Positions 21,854 through 36,543 of a stretch of 64,000 nt of DNA are shown here, one piece after another (position 1 is the first letter of the stretch; every line of letters begins with the position of its first letter). The notes beneath the pieces are model-generated. The model was not told the origin of the DNA and did not search any database. It saw only the letters and a list, made by a program, of their open reading frames with translations. Location: NCBI GenBank assembly GCA_026874595.1, contig CM049310.1:89475556-89539555 (forward strand), written 5' to 3'. The position numbers and the translations under genes are program-made. This DNA is from Sipunculus nudus. Taxonomy: Eukaryota > Annelida > Sipuncula > Golfingiida > Sipunculidae.

Positions 21854-24800
21854 AGGAGTCTTATTTATGACAGAAATCGTGCAAAACACTAGAGATATTG
21901 TGATCAAGTGAGAAAATAGGTCCCGAAAATCCATAATATCTCCATAAAAAAAGCAGAATTATACATTTCTGATTTTGATTGAACGAATTTGCTCTTTATT
22001 TTTATATTCATGTGCACGAACAGGCACTGTTACGTAGCCGGGTAACTAGTCTTCGTCCCTATGGGTCATAATCGTGTTTAAATTTGGGAGAATACATCAT
22101 TTATGTGGTGTTTTTACATAAAGCAAAACATAAGCAAAAAGTAAACAAAGTGTAAGCAAAGGAATTAGGACTTCATAAAAGCGATTTTCGACCGTTTTCT
22201 GAAGTTATAATGTATTATTCAACTTGGTAGGAGTCTTATTTATGACAGAAATCGTGCAAAACACTAGAGATATTATGATCAGGTGAGAAAATAGGTCCCG
22301 AAAATCCATAATATCTCATTTAAAAAAAAGTGAGAATGATACATTTCTGATTTTGATTGAACGAATTTGCTCTTTATTTTTATATTCATGTGCACGAATA
22401 GGCACTGTTATGTAGCCGGGGAACTAGCCTTCGTCCCTATGGGTCATAATCGTGTTTAAATTTGGGAGAATACATCATTTATGTGGTATTTTTACAATAA
22501 GCAAAGCATAAGCAAAACGTAAACAAAGTGTAAGCAAAGGAATTAGTACTTCATAAATAAGATTTTCGACCGTTTTTTGAAGTTATAATGTATTATTCAA
22601 CTTGTCAGGAGTCTTATTTATGACAGAAATCGTGCAAAACAGTAGAGATATTGTGATCAAATGAGAAAATAGGTCCCGAAAATCCATAATATCCAATTGA
22701 GAAAAAAGCAGAATTATACATTTCTGATTTTGATTGAACGAATTTGCTCTTTATTTTTATATTCATGTGCACGAACAGGCACTGTTATGTAGCCCGGGTA
22801 CTAGTCTTCGTCCCTACGGGTCAAAATCGTGTTTAAATTTAGGAGAATACATCAATTATGTGGTGTTTTTACAATAAGCAAAGCATAAGCAAAACGTAGA
22901 CAAAGTGTAAGCAAAGGAATTAGGACTCCATAAATGAGATTTTCGACCGTTTATTGAAGTTATAATGTATTATTCAACTTGTCAGGAGTCTTATTTATGA
23001 CAGAAATCGTGCAAAACAGTAGAGATATTGTGATCAAATGAGAAAATAGGTCCCGAAAATCCATAATATCCAATTGAGAAAAAAGCAGAGTTATACATTT
23101 CTGATTTTGATTGAACGAATTTGCTCTTTATTTTTATATTCATGTGCACGAACAGGCACTGTTATGTAGCCGGGGAACTAGTCTTCGTCCCTATGGGTCA
23201 TAATCGTGTTTAAATTTGAGAGAATACATCATTTATGTGGTGTTTTTACAATGAGCAAAGCATAAGCAAAACGTAAACAAAGTGTAAGCAAAGGAATTAG
23301 GACTTCATAAATGCGATTTTCGACCGTTTTCTGAAGTTATAATGTATTATTCGACGTGTCAGGAGTCTTATTTATGACAGAAATCGTGCAAAACACTAGA
23401 GATATTGTGATCAAGTGAGAAAATAGGTCCCGAAAATCCATAATATCTCCAGAAAAAAAAGCAAAATTATACATTTCTGATGTTGATTGAACGAATTTGC
23501 TCTTTATTTTTATATTCATGTGCACGAACAGGCACTGTTATGTAGCCGGGGAACTAGTCTTCGTCCCTATGGGTCATAATCGTGTTTAAATTTGGGAGAA
23601 TACATCATTTATGTGGTGTTTTTACAAAAGCAAAGCATAAGCAAAACGTAAACAAAGTGTAAGCAAAGGAATTAGGACTTCATAAATGCGACTTTCGACC
23701 GTTTTCTGAAGTTATAATGTATTATTCGACGTGTCAGGAGTCTTATTTATGACAGAAATCGTGCAAAACAGTAGAGATATTGTGATCAAATGAGAAAATA
23801 GGTCCCGAAAATCCATAATATCCAATTGAGAAAAAAGCACAATTATACATTTCTGATTTTGATTGAACGAATTTGCTCTTTATTTTTATATTCATGTGCA
23901 CGAACAGGCACTGTTATGTAGCCGGGGAACTAGTCTTCGTCCCTATGGGTCATAATCGTGTTTAAATTTGGGAGAATACATCATTTATGTGGTGTTTTTA
24001 CATAAAGCAAAGCATAAGCAAAACGTAAACAAAGTGTAAGCAAAGGAATTAGGACTTCATAAAATCGATTTTCGACCGTTTTCTGAAGTTATAATGTATT
24101 ATTCGACGTGTCAGGAGTCTTATTTATGACAGAAATCGTGCAAAACAGTAGATATATTGTGGTGAAATGAGAAAATAGTTCCCGAAAATCCATAATATCT
24201 GATTAAAAAAAGCAGAATTATACATTTCTGATTTTGATTGAACGAATTTGCTCTTTATTTTTATATTCATGTGCACGAATAGGCACTGTTATGTAGCCCG
24301 GGTACTAGTCTTCGTCCCTACGGGTCAAAATCGTGTTTAAATTCGGGAGAATACATCATTTATGTGGTGTTTTTACAATAAGCAAAGCATAAGCAAAACG
24401 TAAAAAAGTGTAAGCAAAGGAATAAGAACTTCATAAATGAGATTTTCGACCGTTTATTGAAGTTATAATCTATTATTCAACTTGTCAGGAGTCTTATTTA
24501 TGACAGAAATCGTGCAAAACAGTAGAGATATTGAGATCAAATCAGAAAATAGGTCCCGAAAATTCATAATATCCAATTGAGAAAAATGCAGAATTATACA
24601 TTTCTGATTTTCATTGAACGAATTTGCCCTTTATTTTTATATTCATGAGCACGAACAGGCACTGTTATGTAGCCGGGGAAATAATCTTCGTCCCTATGGG
24701 TCAAAATCGTGTTTAAATTTGAGAGAATACATCATTTATGTGGTGTTTTTACAATAAGCAAAGCATAAGCAAAACGTAAACAAAGTGTAAGCAAAGGAAT

Positions 24801-26371
24801 TAGGACTTCATAAATGCGATTTTCGACCGTTTTCTGAAGTTATAATGTATTATTCGACGTGTCAGGAGTCTTATTTATGACAGAAATCGTGCAAAACACT
24901 AGAGATATTGTGATCAAGTGAGAAAATAGGTCCCGAAAATCCATAATATCTCCATAAAAAAAGCAGAATTATACATTTCTGATTTTGATTGAACGAATTT
25001 GCTCTTTATTTTTATATTCATGTGCACGAACAGGCACTGTTATGTAGCCGGGTAACTAGTCTTCGTCCCTATGGGTCATAATCGTGTTTAAATTTGGGAG
25101 AATACATCATTTATGTGGTGTTTTTACATAAAGCAAAGCATAAGCAAAACGTAAACAAAGTGTAAGCAAAGGAATTAGGACTTCATAAAAGCGATTTTCG
25201 ACCGTTTTCTGAAGTTATAATGTATTATTCAACTTGGTAGGAGTCTTATTTATGACAGAAATCGTGCAAAACACTAGAGATATTATGATCAAGTGAGAAA
25301 ATAGGTCCCGAAAATCCATAATATCTCATTTAAAAAAAAGTGAGAATGATACATTTCTGATTTTGATTGAACGAATTTGCTCTTTATTTTTATATTCATG
25401 TGCACGAATAGGCACTGTTATGTAGCCGGGGAACTAGCCTTCGTCCCTATGGGTCATAATCGTGTTTAAATTTGGGAGAATACATCATTTATGTGGTATT
25501 TTTACAATGAGCAAAGCATAAGCAAAACGTAAACAAAGTGTAAGCAAAGGAATTAGTACTTCATAAATAAGATTTTCGACCGTTTTTTGAAGTTATAATG
25601 TATTATTCAACTTGTCAGGAGTCTTATTTATGACAGAAATCGTGCAAAACAGTAGAGATATTGTGATCAAATGAGAAAAAAGGTCCCGAAAATCCATAAT
25701 ATCCAATTGAGAAAAAAGCAGAATTATACATTTCTGATTTTGATTGAACGAATTTGCTCTTTATTTTTATATTCATGTGCACGAACAGGCACTGTTATGT
25801 AGCCGGGGAACTAGTCTTCGTCCCTATGGGTCATAATCGTGTTTAAATTTGGGAGAATACATCATTTATGTGGTGTTTTTACAATAAGCAAAGCATAAGC
25901 AAAACGTAAACAAAGTGTAAGCAAAGGAATTAGGACTTCATAAATGCGATTTTCGACCGTTTTCTGAAGTTATAATGTATTATTCGACGTGTCAGGAGTC
26001 TTATTTATGACAAAAATCGTTCAAAACAGTAGAGATATTATGATCAAGTGAGAAAATAGGTCCCGAAAATCCATAATATCTCATTTAAAAAAAAGTGAGA
26101 ATGATACATTTCTGATTTTGATTGAACGAATTTGCTCTTTATTTTTATATTCATGTGCACCAACAGGCACTGTTATGTAGCCGGGGAACTAGTCTTCGTC
26201 CCTATGGGTCATAATCCTGTTTAAATTTGGGAGAATACATCATTTATGTGGTGTTTTTACATAAAGCAAAGCATAAGCAAAACGTAAACAAAGTGTAAGC
26301 AAAGGAATTAGGACTTCATAAAATCGATTTTCGACCGTTTTCTGAAGTTATAATGTATTATTCGACGTGTA
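21854..26371 (+). repeat. 15-mer derivative lacking H, ending in an L/H hybrid
   Basis: Monomer starts: A 21854, B 22229, E 22607, F 22984, G 23361, I 23736, J 24113, D' 24487, A 24864, B 25239, K 25617, L/H 25994. H is absent between G and I. The first A has CTGTTACGTAGCC near 22028 and GCAAAACATAAGC near 22125. G has the shortened ACAAAAGC near 23626. J has GGTGAAATG and TAGTTCCCG near 24173. These marks recur in the 35414-42568 region, showing shared descent. L/H begins as L (AAAAATCGTTC) and ends as H (GCACCAAC, AATCCTGTTTAAA). Confidence 0.87.
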
Positions 26372-29300
26372 AGGAGTCTTATTTATGACAGAAATCGTGC
26401 AAAACAGTAGAGATATTGTGATCAAATGAGAAAATAGGTCCCGAAAATCCATAATATCCAATTGAGAAAAAAGCACAATTATACATTTCTGATTTTGATT
26501 GAACGAATTTGCTCTTTATTTTTATATTCATGTGCACGAACAGGCACTGTTATGTAGCCGGGGAACTAGTCTTCGTCCCTATGGGTCATAATCGTGTTCA
26601 AATTTGGGAGAATACATCATTTATGTGGTGTTTTTACATAAAGCAAAGCATAAGCAAAACGTAAACAAAGTGTAAGCAAAGGAATTAGGACTTCATAAAA
26701 GCGATTTTCGACCGTTTTCTGAAGTTATAATGTATTATTCGACGTGTCAGGAGTCTTATTTATGACAGAAATCGTGCAAAACAGTAGATATATTGTGGTC
26801 AAATGAGAAAATAGGTCCCGAAAATCCATAATATCTCCATAAAAAAAGCAGAATTATACATTTCTGATTTTGATTGAACGAATTTGCTCTTTATTTTTAT
26901 ATTCATGTGCACGAACAGGCACTGTTATGTAGCCGGGTAACTAGTCTTCGTCCCTATGGGTCATAATCGTGTTTAAATTTGGGAGAATACATCATTTATG
27001 TGGTGTTTTTACAATAAGCAAAGCATAAGCAAAACGTAGACAAAGTGTAAGCAAAGGAATTAGGACTCCATAAATAAGATTTTCGACCGTTTATTGAAGT
27101 TATAATGTATTATTCAACTTGTCAGGAGTCTTATTTATGACAGAAATCGTGCAAAACAGTAGAGATATTGTGATCAAATGAGAAAATAGGTCTCGAAAAT
27201 CCATAATATCCAATTGAGAAAAAAGCAGAGTTATACATTTCTGATTTTGATTGAACGAATTTGCTCTTTATTTTTATATTCATGTGCACGAACAGGCACT
27301 GTTATGTAGCCGGGGAACTAGTCTTCGTCCCTATGGGTCATAATCGTGTTTAAATTTGAGAGAATACATCATTTATGTGGTGTTTTTACAATGAGCAAAG
27401 CATAAGCAAAACGTAAACAAAGTGTAAGCAAAGGAATTAGGACTTCATAAATGCGATTTTCGACCGTTTTCTGAAGTTATAATGTATTATTCGACGTGTC
27501 AGGAGTCTTATTTATGACAGAAATCGTGCAAAACACTAGAGATATTGTGATCAAGTGAGAAAATAGGTCCCGAAAATCCATAATATCTCCATAAAAAAAA
27601 GCAAAATTATACATTTCTGATGTTGATTGAACGAATTTGCTCTTTATTTTTATATTCATGTGCACGAACAGGCACTGTTATGTAGCCGGGGAACTAGTCT
27701 TCGTCCCTATGGGTCATAATCGTGTTTAAATTTGGGAGAATACATCATTTATGTGGTGTTTTTACAATAAGCAAAGCATAAGCAAAACGTAAACAAAGTG
27801 TAAGCAAAGGAATTAGGACTTCATAAATGCGACTTTCGACCGTTTTCTGAAGTTATAATGAATTATTCGACGTGTCAGGAGTCTTATTTATGACAGAAAT
27901 CGTGCAAAACAGTAGAGATATTGTGATCAAATGAGAAAATAGGTCCCGAAAATCCATAATATCCAATTGAGAAAAAAGCAGAATTATACATTTCTGATTT
28001 TGATTGAACGAATTTGCTCTTTATTTTTATATTCATGTGCACCAACAGGCACTGTTATGTAGCCGGGGAACTAGTCTTCGTCCCTATGGGTCATAATCGT
28101 GTTTAAATTTGGGAGAATACATCATTTATGTGGTGTTTTTACATAAAGCAAAGCATAAGCAAAACGTAAACAAAGTGTAAGCAAAGGAATAAGGACTTCA
28201 TAAATGAGATTTTCGACCGTTTTCTGAAGTTATAATGTATTATTCGACGTGTCAGGAGTCTTATTTATGACAGAAATCGTGCAAAACAGTAGAGATATTG
28301 TGATCAAATGAGAAAATAGGTCCCGAAAATCCATAATATCCAATTGAGAAAAAAGCACAATTATACATTTCTGATTTTGATTGAACGAATTTGCTCTTTA
28401 TTTTTATATTCATGTGCACGAACAGGCACTGTTATGTAGCCGGGGAACTAGTCTTCGTCCCTATGGGTCATAATCGTGTTTAAATTTGGGAGAATACATC
28501 ATTTATGTGGTGTTTTTACATAAAGCAAAGCATAAGCAAAACGTAAACAAAGTGTAAGCAAAGGAATTAGGACTTCATAAAATCGATTTTCGACCGTTTT
28601 CTGAAGTTATAATGTATTATTCGACGTGTCAGGAGTCTTATTTATGACGGAAATCGTGCAAAACAGTAGATATATTGTGGTCAAATGAGAAAATAGGTCC
28701 CGAAAATCCATAATATCTGATTAAAAAAAGCAGAATTATACATTTCTGATTTTGATTGAACGAATTTGCTCTTTATTTTTATATTCATGTGCACGAATAG
28801 GCACTGTTATGTAGCCCGGGTACTAGTCTTCGTCCCTACGGGTCAAAATCGTGTTTAAATTCGGGAGAATACATCATTTATGTGGTGTTTTTACAATAAG
28901 CAAAGCATAAGCAAAACGTAAAAAAGTGTAAGCAAAGGAATAAGAACTTCATAAATGAGATTTTCGACCGTTTATTGAAGTTATAATCTATTATTCAACT
29001 TGTCAGGAGTCTTATTTATGACAGAAATCGTGCAAAACAGTAGAGATATTGAGATCAAATCAGAAAATAGGTCCCGAAAATTCATAATATCCAATTGAGA
29101 AAAATGCAGAATTATACATTTCTGATTTTCATTGAACGAATTTGCCCTTTATTTTTATATTCATGAGCACGAACAGGCACTGTTATGTAGCCGGGGAAAT
29201 AATCTTCGTCCCTATGGGTCAAAATCGTGTTTAAATTTGAGAGAATACATCATTTATGTGGTGTTTTTACAATAAGCAAAGCATAAGCAAAACGTAAACA

Positions 29301-30889
29301 AAGTGTAAGCAAAGGAATTAGGACTTCATAAATGCGATTTTCGACCGTTTTCTGAAGTTATAATGTATTATTCGACGTGTCAGGAGTCTTATTTATGACA
29401 GAAATCGTGCAAAACACTAGAGATATTGTGATCAAGTGAGAAAATAGGTCCCGAAAATCCATAATATCTCCATAAAAAAAGCAGAATTATACATTTCTGA
29501 TTTTGATTGAACGAATTTGCTCTTTATTTTTATATTCATGTGCACGAACAGGCACTGTTATGTAGCCGGGTAACTAGTCTTCGTCCCTATGGGTCATAAT
29601 CGTGTTTAAATTTGGGAGAATACATCATTTATGTGGTGTTTTTACATAAAGCAAAGCATAAGCAAAACGTAAACAAAGTGTAAGCAAAGGAATTAGGACT
29701 TCATAAAAGCGATTTTCGACCGTTTTCTGAAGTTATAATGTATTATTCAACTTGGTAGGAGTCTTATTTATGACAGAAATCGTGCAAAACACTAGAGATA
29801 TTATGATCAAGTGAGAAAATAGGTCCCGAAAATCCATAATATCTCATTTAAAAAAAAGTGAGAATGATACATTTCTGATTTTGATTGAACGAATTTGCTC
29901 TTTATTTTTATATTCATGTGCACGAATAGGCACTGTTATGTAGCCGGGGAACTAGCCTTCGTCCCTATGGGTCATAATCGTGTTTAAATTTGAGAGAATA
30001 CATCATTTATGTGGTATTTTTACAATAAGCAAAGCATAAGCCAAACGTAAACAAAGTGTAAGCAAAGGAATTAGGACTTCATAAATAAGATTTTCGACCG
30101 TTTTTTTGAAGTTATAATGTATTATTCAACTTGTCAGGAGTCTTATTTATGACAGAAATCGTGCAAAACAGTAGAGATATTGTGATCAAATGAGAAAAAA
30201 GGTCCCGAAAATCCATAATATCCAATTGAGAAAAAAGCAGAATTATACATTTCTGATTTTGATTGAACGAATTTGCTCTTTATTTTTATATTCATGTGCA
30301 CGAACAGGCACTGTTATGTAGCCGGGGAACTAGTCTTCGTCCCTATGGGTCATAATCGTGTTTAAATTTGGGAGAATACATCATTTATGTGGTATTTTTA
30401 CAATAAGCAAAGCATAAGCAAAACGTAAACAAAGTGTAAGCAAAGGAATTAGTACTTCATAAATAAGATTTTCGACCGTTTTTTGAAGTTATAATGTATT
30501 TTTCAACTTGTCAGGAGTCTTATTTATGACAGAAATCGTGCAAAACAGTAGAGATATTGTGATCAAATGAGAAAATAGGTCCCGAAAATCCATAATATCC
30601 AATTGAGAAAAAAGCAGAATTATACATTTCTGATTTTGATTGAACGAATTTGCTCTTTATTTTTATATTCTTGTGCACGAACAGGCACTGTTATGTAGCC
30701 CGGGTACTAGTCTTCGTCCCTACGGGTCAAAATCGTGTTTAAATTTAGGAGAATACATCAATTATGTGGTGTTTTTACAATAAGCAAAGCATAAGCAAAA
30801 CGTAGACAAAGTGTAAGCAAAGGAATTAGGACTCCATAAATGAGATTTTCGACCGTTTATTGAAGTTATAATGTATTATTCAACTTGGT
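26372..30889 (+). repeat. Rearranged 15-mer material I-J/A/E-F-G-H-I-J-D'-A-B-K/L-E
   Basis: Monomer starts: I 26372, J/A/E 26749, F 27124, G 27501, H 27877, I 28254, J 28631, D' 29005, A 29382, B 29757, K/L 30136, E 30513. The J/A/E monomer has a J start, an A box and centre, and an E tail (CGTAGAC, GACTCC). Monomer 26372 begins TAAGGAGTC. K/L begins GAGAAAAAAGG and ends with the L mark TGTATTTTTCAAC. E at 30513 carries ATATTCTTGTGC, a mark of the 3-mer expansion that follows. Confidence 0.85.
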
Positions 30890-32398
30890 AGGAGTCTTAT
30901 TTATGACAGAAATCGTGCAAAACACTAGAGATATTATGATCAAGTGAGAAAATAGGTCCCGAAAATCCATAATATCTCATTTAAAAAAAAGTGAGAATGA
31001 TACATTTCTGATTTTGATTGAACGAATTTGCTCTTTATTTTTATATTCATGTGCACGAATAGGCACTGTTATGTAGCCGGGGAACTAGCCTTCGTCCCTA
31101 TGGGTCATAATCGTGTTTAAATTTGAGAGAATACATCATTTATGTGGTATTTTTACAATAAGCAAAGCATAAGCAAAACGAAAACAAAGTGTAAGCAAAG
31201 GAATTAGGACTTCATAAATAAGATTTTCGACCGTTTTTTGAAGTTATAATGTATTATTCAACTTGTCAGGAGTCTTATTTATGACAGAAATCGTGCAAAA
31301 CAGTAGAGATATTGTGATCAAATGAGAAAAAAGGTCCCGAAAATCCATAATATCCAATTGAGAAAAAAGCAGAATTATACATTTCTGATTTTGATTGAAC
31401 GAATTTGCTCTTTATTTTTATATTCATGTGCACGAACAGGCACTGTTATGTAGCCGGGGAACTAGTCTTCGTCCCTATGGGTCATAATCGTGTTTAAATT
31501 TGGGAGAATACATCATTTATGTGGTATTTTTACAATAAGCAAAGCATAAGCAAAACGTAAACAAAGTGTAAGCAAAGGAATTAGTACTTCATAAATAAGA
31601 TTTTCGACCGTTTTTTGAAGTTATAATGTATTTTTCAACTTGTCAGGAGTCTTATTTATGACAGAAATCGTGCAAAACAGTAGAGATATTGTGATCAAAT
31701 GAGAAAATAGGTCCCGAAAATCCATAATATCCAATTGAGAAAAAAGCAGAATTATACATTTCTGATTTTGATTGAACGAATTTGCTCTTTATTTTTATAT
31801 TCATGTGCACGAACAGGCACTGTTATGTAGCCGGGGAACTAGTCTTCGTCCCTATGGGTCATAATCGTGTTTAAATTTGGGAGAATACATCATTTATGTG
31901 GTATTTTTACAATAAGCAAAGCATAAGCAAAACGTAAACAAAGTGTAAGCAAAGGAATTAGTACTTCATAAATAAGATTTTCGACCGTTTTTTGAAGTTA
32001 TAATGTATTTTTCAACTTGTCAGGAGTCTTATTTATGACAGAAATCGTGCAAAACAGTAGAGATATTGTGATCAAATGAGAAAATAGGTCCCGAAAATCC
32101 ATAATATCCAATTGAGAAAAAAGCAGAATTATACATTTCTGATTTTGATTGAACGAATTTGCTCTTTATTTTTATATTCTTGTGCACGAACAGGCACTGT
32201 TATGTAGCCCGGGTACTAGTCTTCGTCCCTACGGGTCAAAATCGTGTTTAAATTTAGGAGAATACATCAATTATGTGGTGTTTTTACAATAAGCAAAGCA
32301 TAAGCAAAACGTAGACAAAGTGTAAGCAAAGGAATTAGGACTCCATAAATGAGATTTTCGACCGTTTATTGAAGTTATAATGTATTATTCAACTTGGT
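30890..32398 (+). repeat. Expanded B-K/L-(C/L)-E block
   Basis: Monomer starts: B 30890, K/L 31268, C/L 31645, E 32022. Together with B-K/L-E at 29757-30889 and 32399-33530 it forms a run of three B-K/L-E units; this one contains an extra 377-bp C/L monomer. All three E copies carry ATATTCTTGTGC (near 30667, 32176 and 33308). The B copies at 30890 and 32399 follow E monomers that end TTCAACTTGGT, an A-type ending. Confidence 0.86.
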
Positions 32399-35300
32399 AG
32401 GAGTCTTATTTATGACAGAAATCGTGCAAAACACTAGAGATATTATGATCAAGTGAGAAAATAGGTCCCGAAAATCCATAATATCTCATTTAAAAAAAAG
32501 TGAGAATGATACATTTCTGATTTTGATTGAACGAATTTGCTCTTTATTTTTATATTCATGTGCACGAATAGGCACTGTTATGTAGCCGGGGAACTAGCCT
32601 TCGTCCCTATGGGTCATAATCGTGTTTAAATTTGAGAGAATACATCATTTATGTGGTATTTTTACAATAAGCAAAGCATAAGCAAAACGTAAACAAAGTG
32701 TAAGCAAAGGAATTAGGACTTCATAAATAAGATTTTCGACCGTTTTTTGAAGTTATAATGTATTATTCAACTTGTCAGGAGTCTTATTTATGACAGAAAT
32801 CGTGCAAAACAGTAGAGATATTGTGATCAAATGAGAAAAAAGGTCCCGAAAATCCATAATATCCAATTGAGAAAAAAGCAGAATTATACATTTCTGATTT
32901 TGATTGAACGAATTTGCTCTTTATTTTTATATTCATGTGCACGAACAGGCACTGTTATGTAGCCGGGGAACTAGTCTTCGTCCCTATGGGTCATAATCGT
33001 GTTTAAATTTGGGAGAATACATCATTTATGTGGTATTTTTACAATAAGCAAAGCATAAGCAAAACGTAAACAAAGTGTAAGCAAAGGAATTAGTACTTCA
33101 TAAATAAGATTTTCGACCGTTTTTTGAAGTTATAATGTATTTTTCAACTTGTCAGGAGTCTTATTTATGACAGAAATCGTGCAAAACAGTAGAGATATTG
33201 TGATCAAATGAGAAAATAGGTCCCGAAAATCCATAATATCCAATTGAGAAAAAAGCAGAATTATACATTTCTGATTTTGATTGAACGAATTTGCTCTTTA
33301 TTTTTATATTCTTGTGCACGAACAGGCACTGTTATGTAGCCCGGGTACTAGTCTTCGTCCCTACGGGTCAAAATCGTGTTTAAATTTAGGAGAATACATC
33401 AATTATGTGGTGTTTTTACAATAAGCAAAGCATAAGCAAAACGTAGACAAAGTGTAAGCAAAGGAATTAGGACTCCATAAATGAGATTTTCGACCGTTTA
33501 TTGAAGTTATAATGTATTATTCAACTTGTCAGGAGTCTTATTTATGACAGAAATCGTGCAAAACAGTAGAGATATTGTGATCAAATGAGAAAATAGGTCC
33601 CGAAAATCCATAATATCCAATTGAGATAAAAGCAGAATTATACATTTCTGATTTTGATTGAACGAATTTGCTCTTTATTTTTATATTCATGTGCACGAAC
33701 AGGCACTGTTATGTAGCCGGGGAACTAGTCTTCGTCCCTATGGGTCATAATCGTGTTTAAATTTGAGAGAATACATCATTTATGTGGTGTTTTTACAATG
33801 AGCAAAGCATAAGCAAAACGTAAACAAAGTGTAAGCAAAGGAATTAGGACTTCATAAATGCGATTTTCGACCGTTTTCTGAAGTTATAATGTATTATTCG
33901 ACGTGTCAGGAGTCTTATTTATGACAGAAATCGTGCAAAACACTAGAGATATTGTGATCAAGTGAGAAAATAGGTCCCGAAAATCCATAATATCTCCATA
34001 AAAAAAGCAGAATTATACATTTCTGATTTTGATTGAACGAATTTGCTATTTATTTTTAAATTCATGTGCACGAACAGGCACTGTTATGTAGCCCGGGTAC
34101 TAGTCTTCGTCCCTACGGGTCAAAATCGTGTTTAAATTTAGGAGAATACATCAATTATGTGGTGTTTTTACAATAAGCAAAGCATAAGCAAAACGTAGAC
34201 AAAGTGTAAGCAAAGGAATTAGGACTCCATAAATGAGATTTTCGACCGTTTATTGAAGTTATAATGTATTATTCAACTTGTCAGGAGTCTTATTTATGAC
34301 AGAAATCGTGCAAAACAGTAGAGATATTGTGATCAAATGAGAAAATAGGTCCCGAAAATCCATAATATCCAATTGAGAAAAAAGCAGAGTTATGCATTTC
34401 TGATTTTGATTGAACGAATTTGCTCTTTATTTTTATATTCATGTGCACGAACAGGCACTGTTATGTAGCCGGGGAACTAGTCTTCGTCCCTATGGGTCAT
34501 AATCGTGTTTAAATTTGAGAGAATACATCATTTATGTGGTGTTTTTACAATGAGCAAAGCATAAGCAAAACGTAAACAAAGTGTAAGCAAAGGAATTAGT
34601 ACTTCATAAATAAGATTTTCGACCGTTTTTTGAAGTTATAATGTATTATTCAACTTGTCAGGAGTCTTATTTATGACAGAAATCGTGCAAAACAGTAGAG
34701 ATATTGTGATCAAATGAGAAAATAGGTCCCGAAAATCCATAATATCCAATTGAGAAAAAAGCAGAATTATACATTTCTGATTTTGATTGAACGAATTTGC
34801 TCTTTATTTTTATATTCATGTGCACGAACAGGCACTGTTATGTAGCTGGGGAACTAGTCTTCGTCCCTATGGGTCATAATCGTGTTTAAATTTGGGAGAA
34901 TACATCATTTATGTGGTGTTTTTACAATAAGCAAAGCATAAGCAAAACGTAAACAAAGTGTAAGCAAAGGAATTAGGACTTCATAAATGCGATTTTCGAC
35001 CGTTTTCTGAAGTTATAATGTATTATTCGACGTGTCAGGAGTCTTATTTATGACAGAAATCGTGCAAAACAGTAGAGATATTGAGATCAAATCAGAAAAT
35101 AGGTCCCGAAAATCCATAATATCCAATTGAGAAAAATGCAGAATTATACATTTCTGATTTCCATTGAACGAATTTGCCCTTTATTTTTATATTCATGAGC
35201 ACGAACAGGCACTGTTATGTAGCCGGGGAAATAATCTTCGTCCCTATGGGTCAAAATCGTGTTTAAATTTGAGAGAATACATCATTTATGTGGTGTTTTT

Positions 35301-36543
35301 ACAATAAGCAAAGCATAAGCAAAACGTAAACAAAGTGTAAGCAAAGGAATTAGGACTTCATAAATGCGATTTTCGACCGTTTTCTGAAGTTATAATGTAT
35401 TATTCGACGTGTCAGGAGTCTTATTTATGACAGAAATCGTGCAAAACACTAGAGATATTGTGATCAAGTGAGAAAATAGGTCCCGAAAATCCATAATATC
35501 TCCATAAAAAAAGCAGAATTATACATTTCTGATTTTGATTGAACGAATTTGCTCTTTATTTTTATATTCATGTGCACGAACAGGCACTGTTACGTAGCCG
35601 GGTAACTAGTCTTCGTCCCTATGGGTCATAATCGTGTTTAAATTTGGGAGAATACATCATTTATGTGGTGTTTTTACATAAAGCAAAACATAAGCAAAAA
35701 GTAAACAAAGTGTAAGCAAAGGAATTAGGACTTCATAAAAGCGATTTTCGACCGTTTTCTGAAGTTATAATGTATTATTCAACTTGGTAGGAGTCTTATT
35801 TATGACAGAAATCGTGCAAAACACTAGAGATATTATGATCAAGTGAGAAAATAGGTCCCGAAAATCCATAATATCTCATTTAAAAAAAAGTGAGAATGAT
35901 ACATTTCTGATTTTGATTGAACGAATTTGCTCTTTATTTTTATATTCATGTGCACGAATAGGCACTGTTATGTAGCCGGGGAACTAGCCTTCGTCCCTAT
36001 GGGTCATAATCGTGTTTAAATTTGGGAGAATACATCATTTATGTGGTATTTTTACAATAAGCAAAGCATAAGCAAAACGTAAACAAAGTGTAAGCAAAGG
36101 AATTAGTACTTCATAAATAAGATTTTCGACCGTTTTTTGAAGTTATAATGTATTATTCAACTTGTCAGGAGTCTTATTTATGACAGAAATCGTGCAAAAC
36201 AGTAGAGATATTGTGATCAAATGAGAAAATAGGTCCCGAAAATCCATAATATCCAATTGAGAAAAAAGCAGAATTATACATTTCTGATTTTGATTGAACG
36301 AATTTGCTCTTTATTTTTATATTCATGTGCACGAACAGGCACTGTTATGTAGCCCGGGTACTAGTCTTCGTCCCTACGGGTCAAAATCGTGTTTAAATTT
36401 AGGAGAATACATCAATTATGTGGTGTTTTTACAATAAGCAAAGCATAAGCAAAACGTAGACAAAGTGTAAGCAAAGGAATTAGGACTCCATAAATGAGAT
36501 TTTCGACCGTTTATTGAAGTTATAATGTATTATTCAACTTGTC
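32399..36543 (+). repeat. 11-mer tandem segmental duplication, unit 1 (4145 bp)
   Basis: Monomer starts: B 32399, K/L 32777, E 33154, F' 33531, A/E 33908, F/B 34283, C 34660, D 35037, A 35414, B 35789, E 36167. The unit has the same length and monomer order as the adjacent unit. Shared marks include GTTATGCATTTC near 34391, CTGTTACGTAGCC near 35588, and GCAAAACATAAGC with GCAAAAAGTAAAC near 35685. Private to this unit is GCTATTTATTTTTAAATTC near 34046. Its first boundary is CTTGGTAGG, versus CTTGTCAGG in unit 2. Confidence 0.92.
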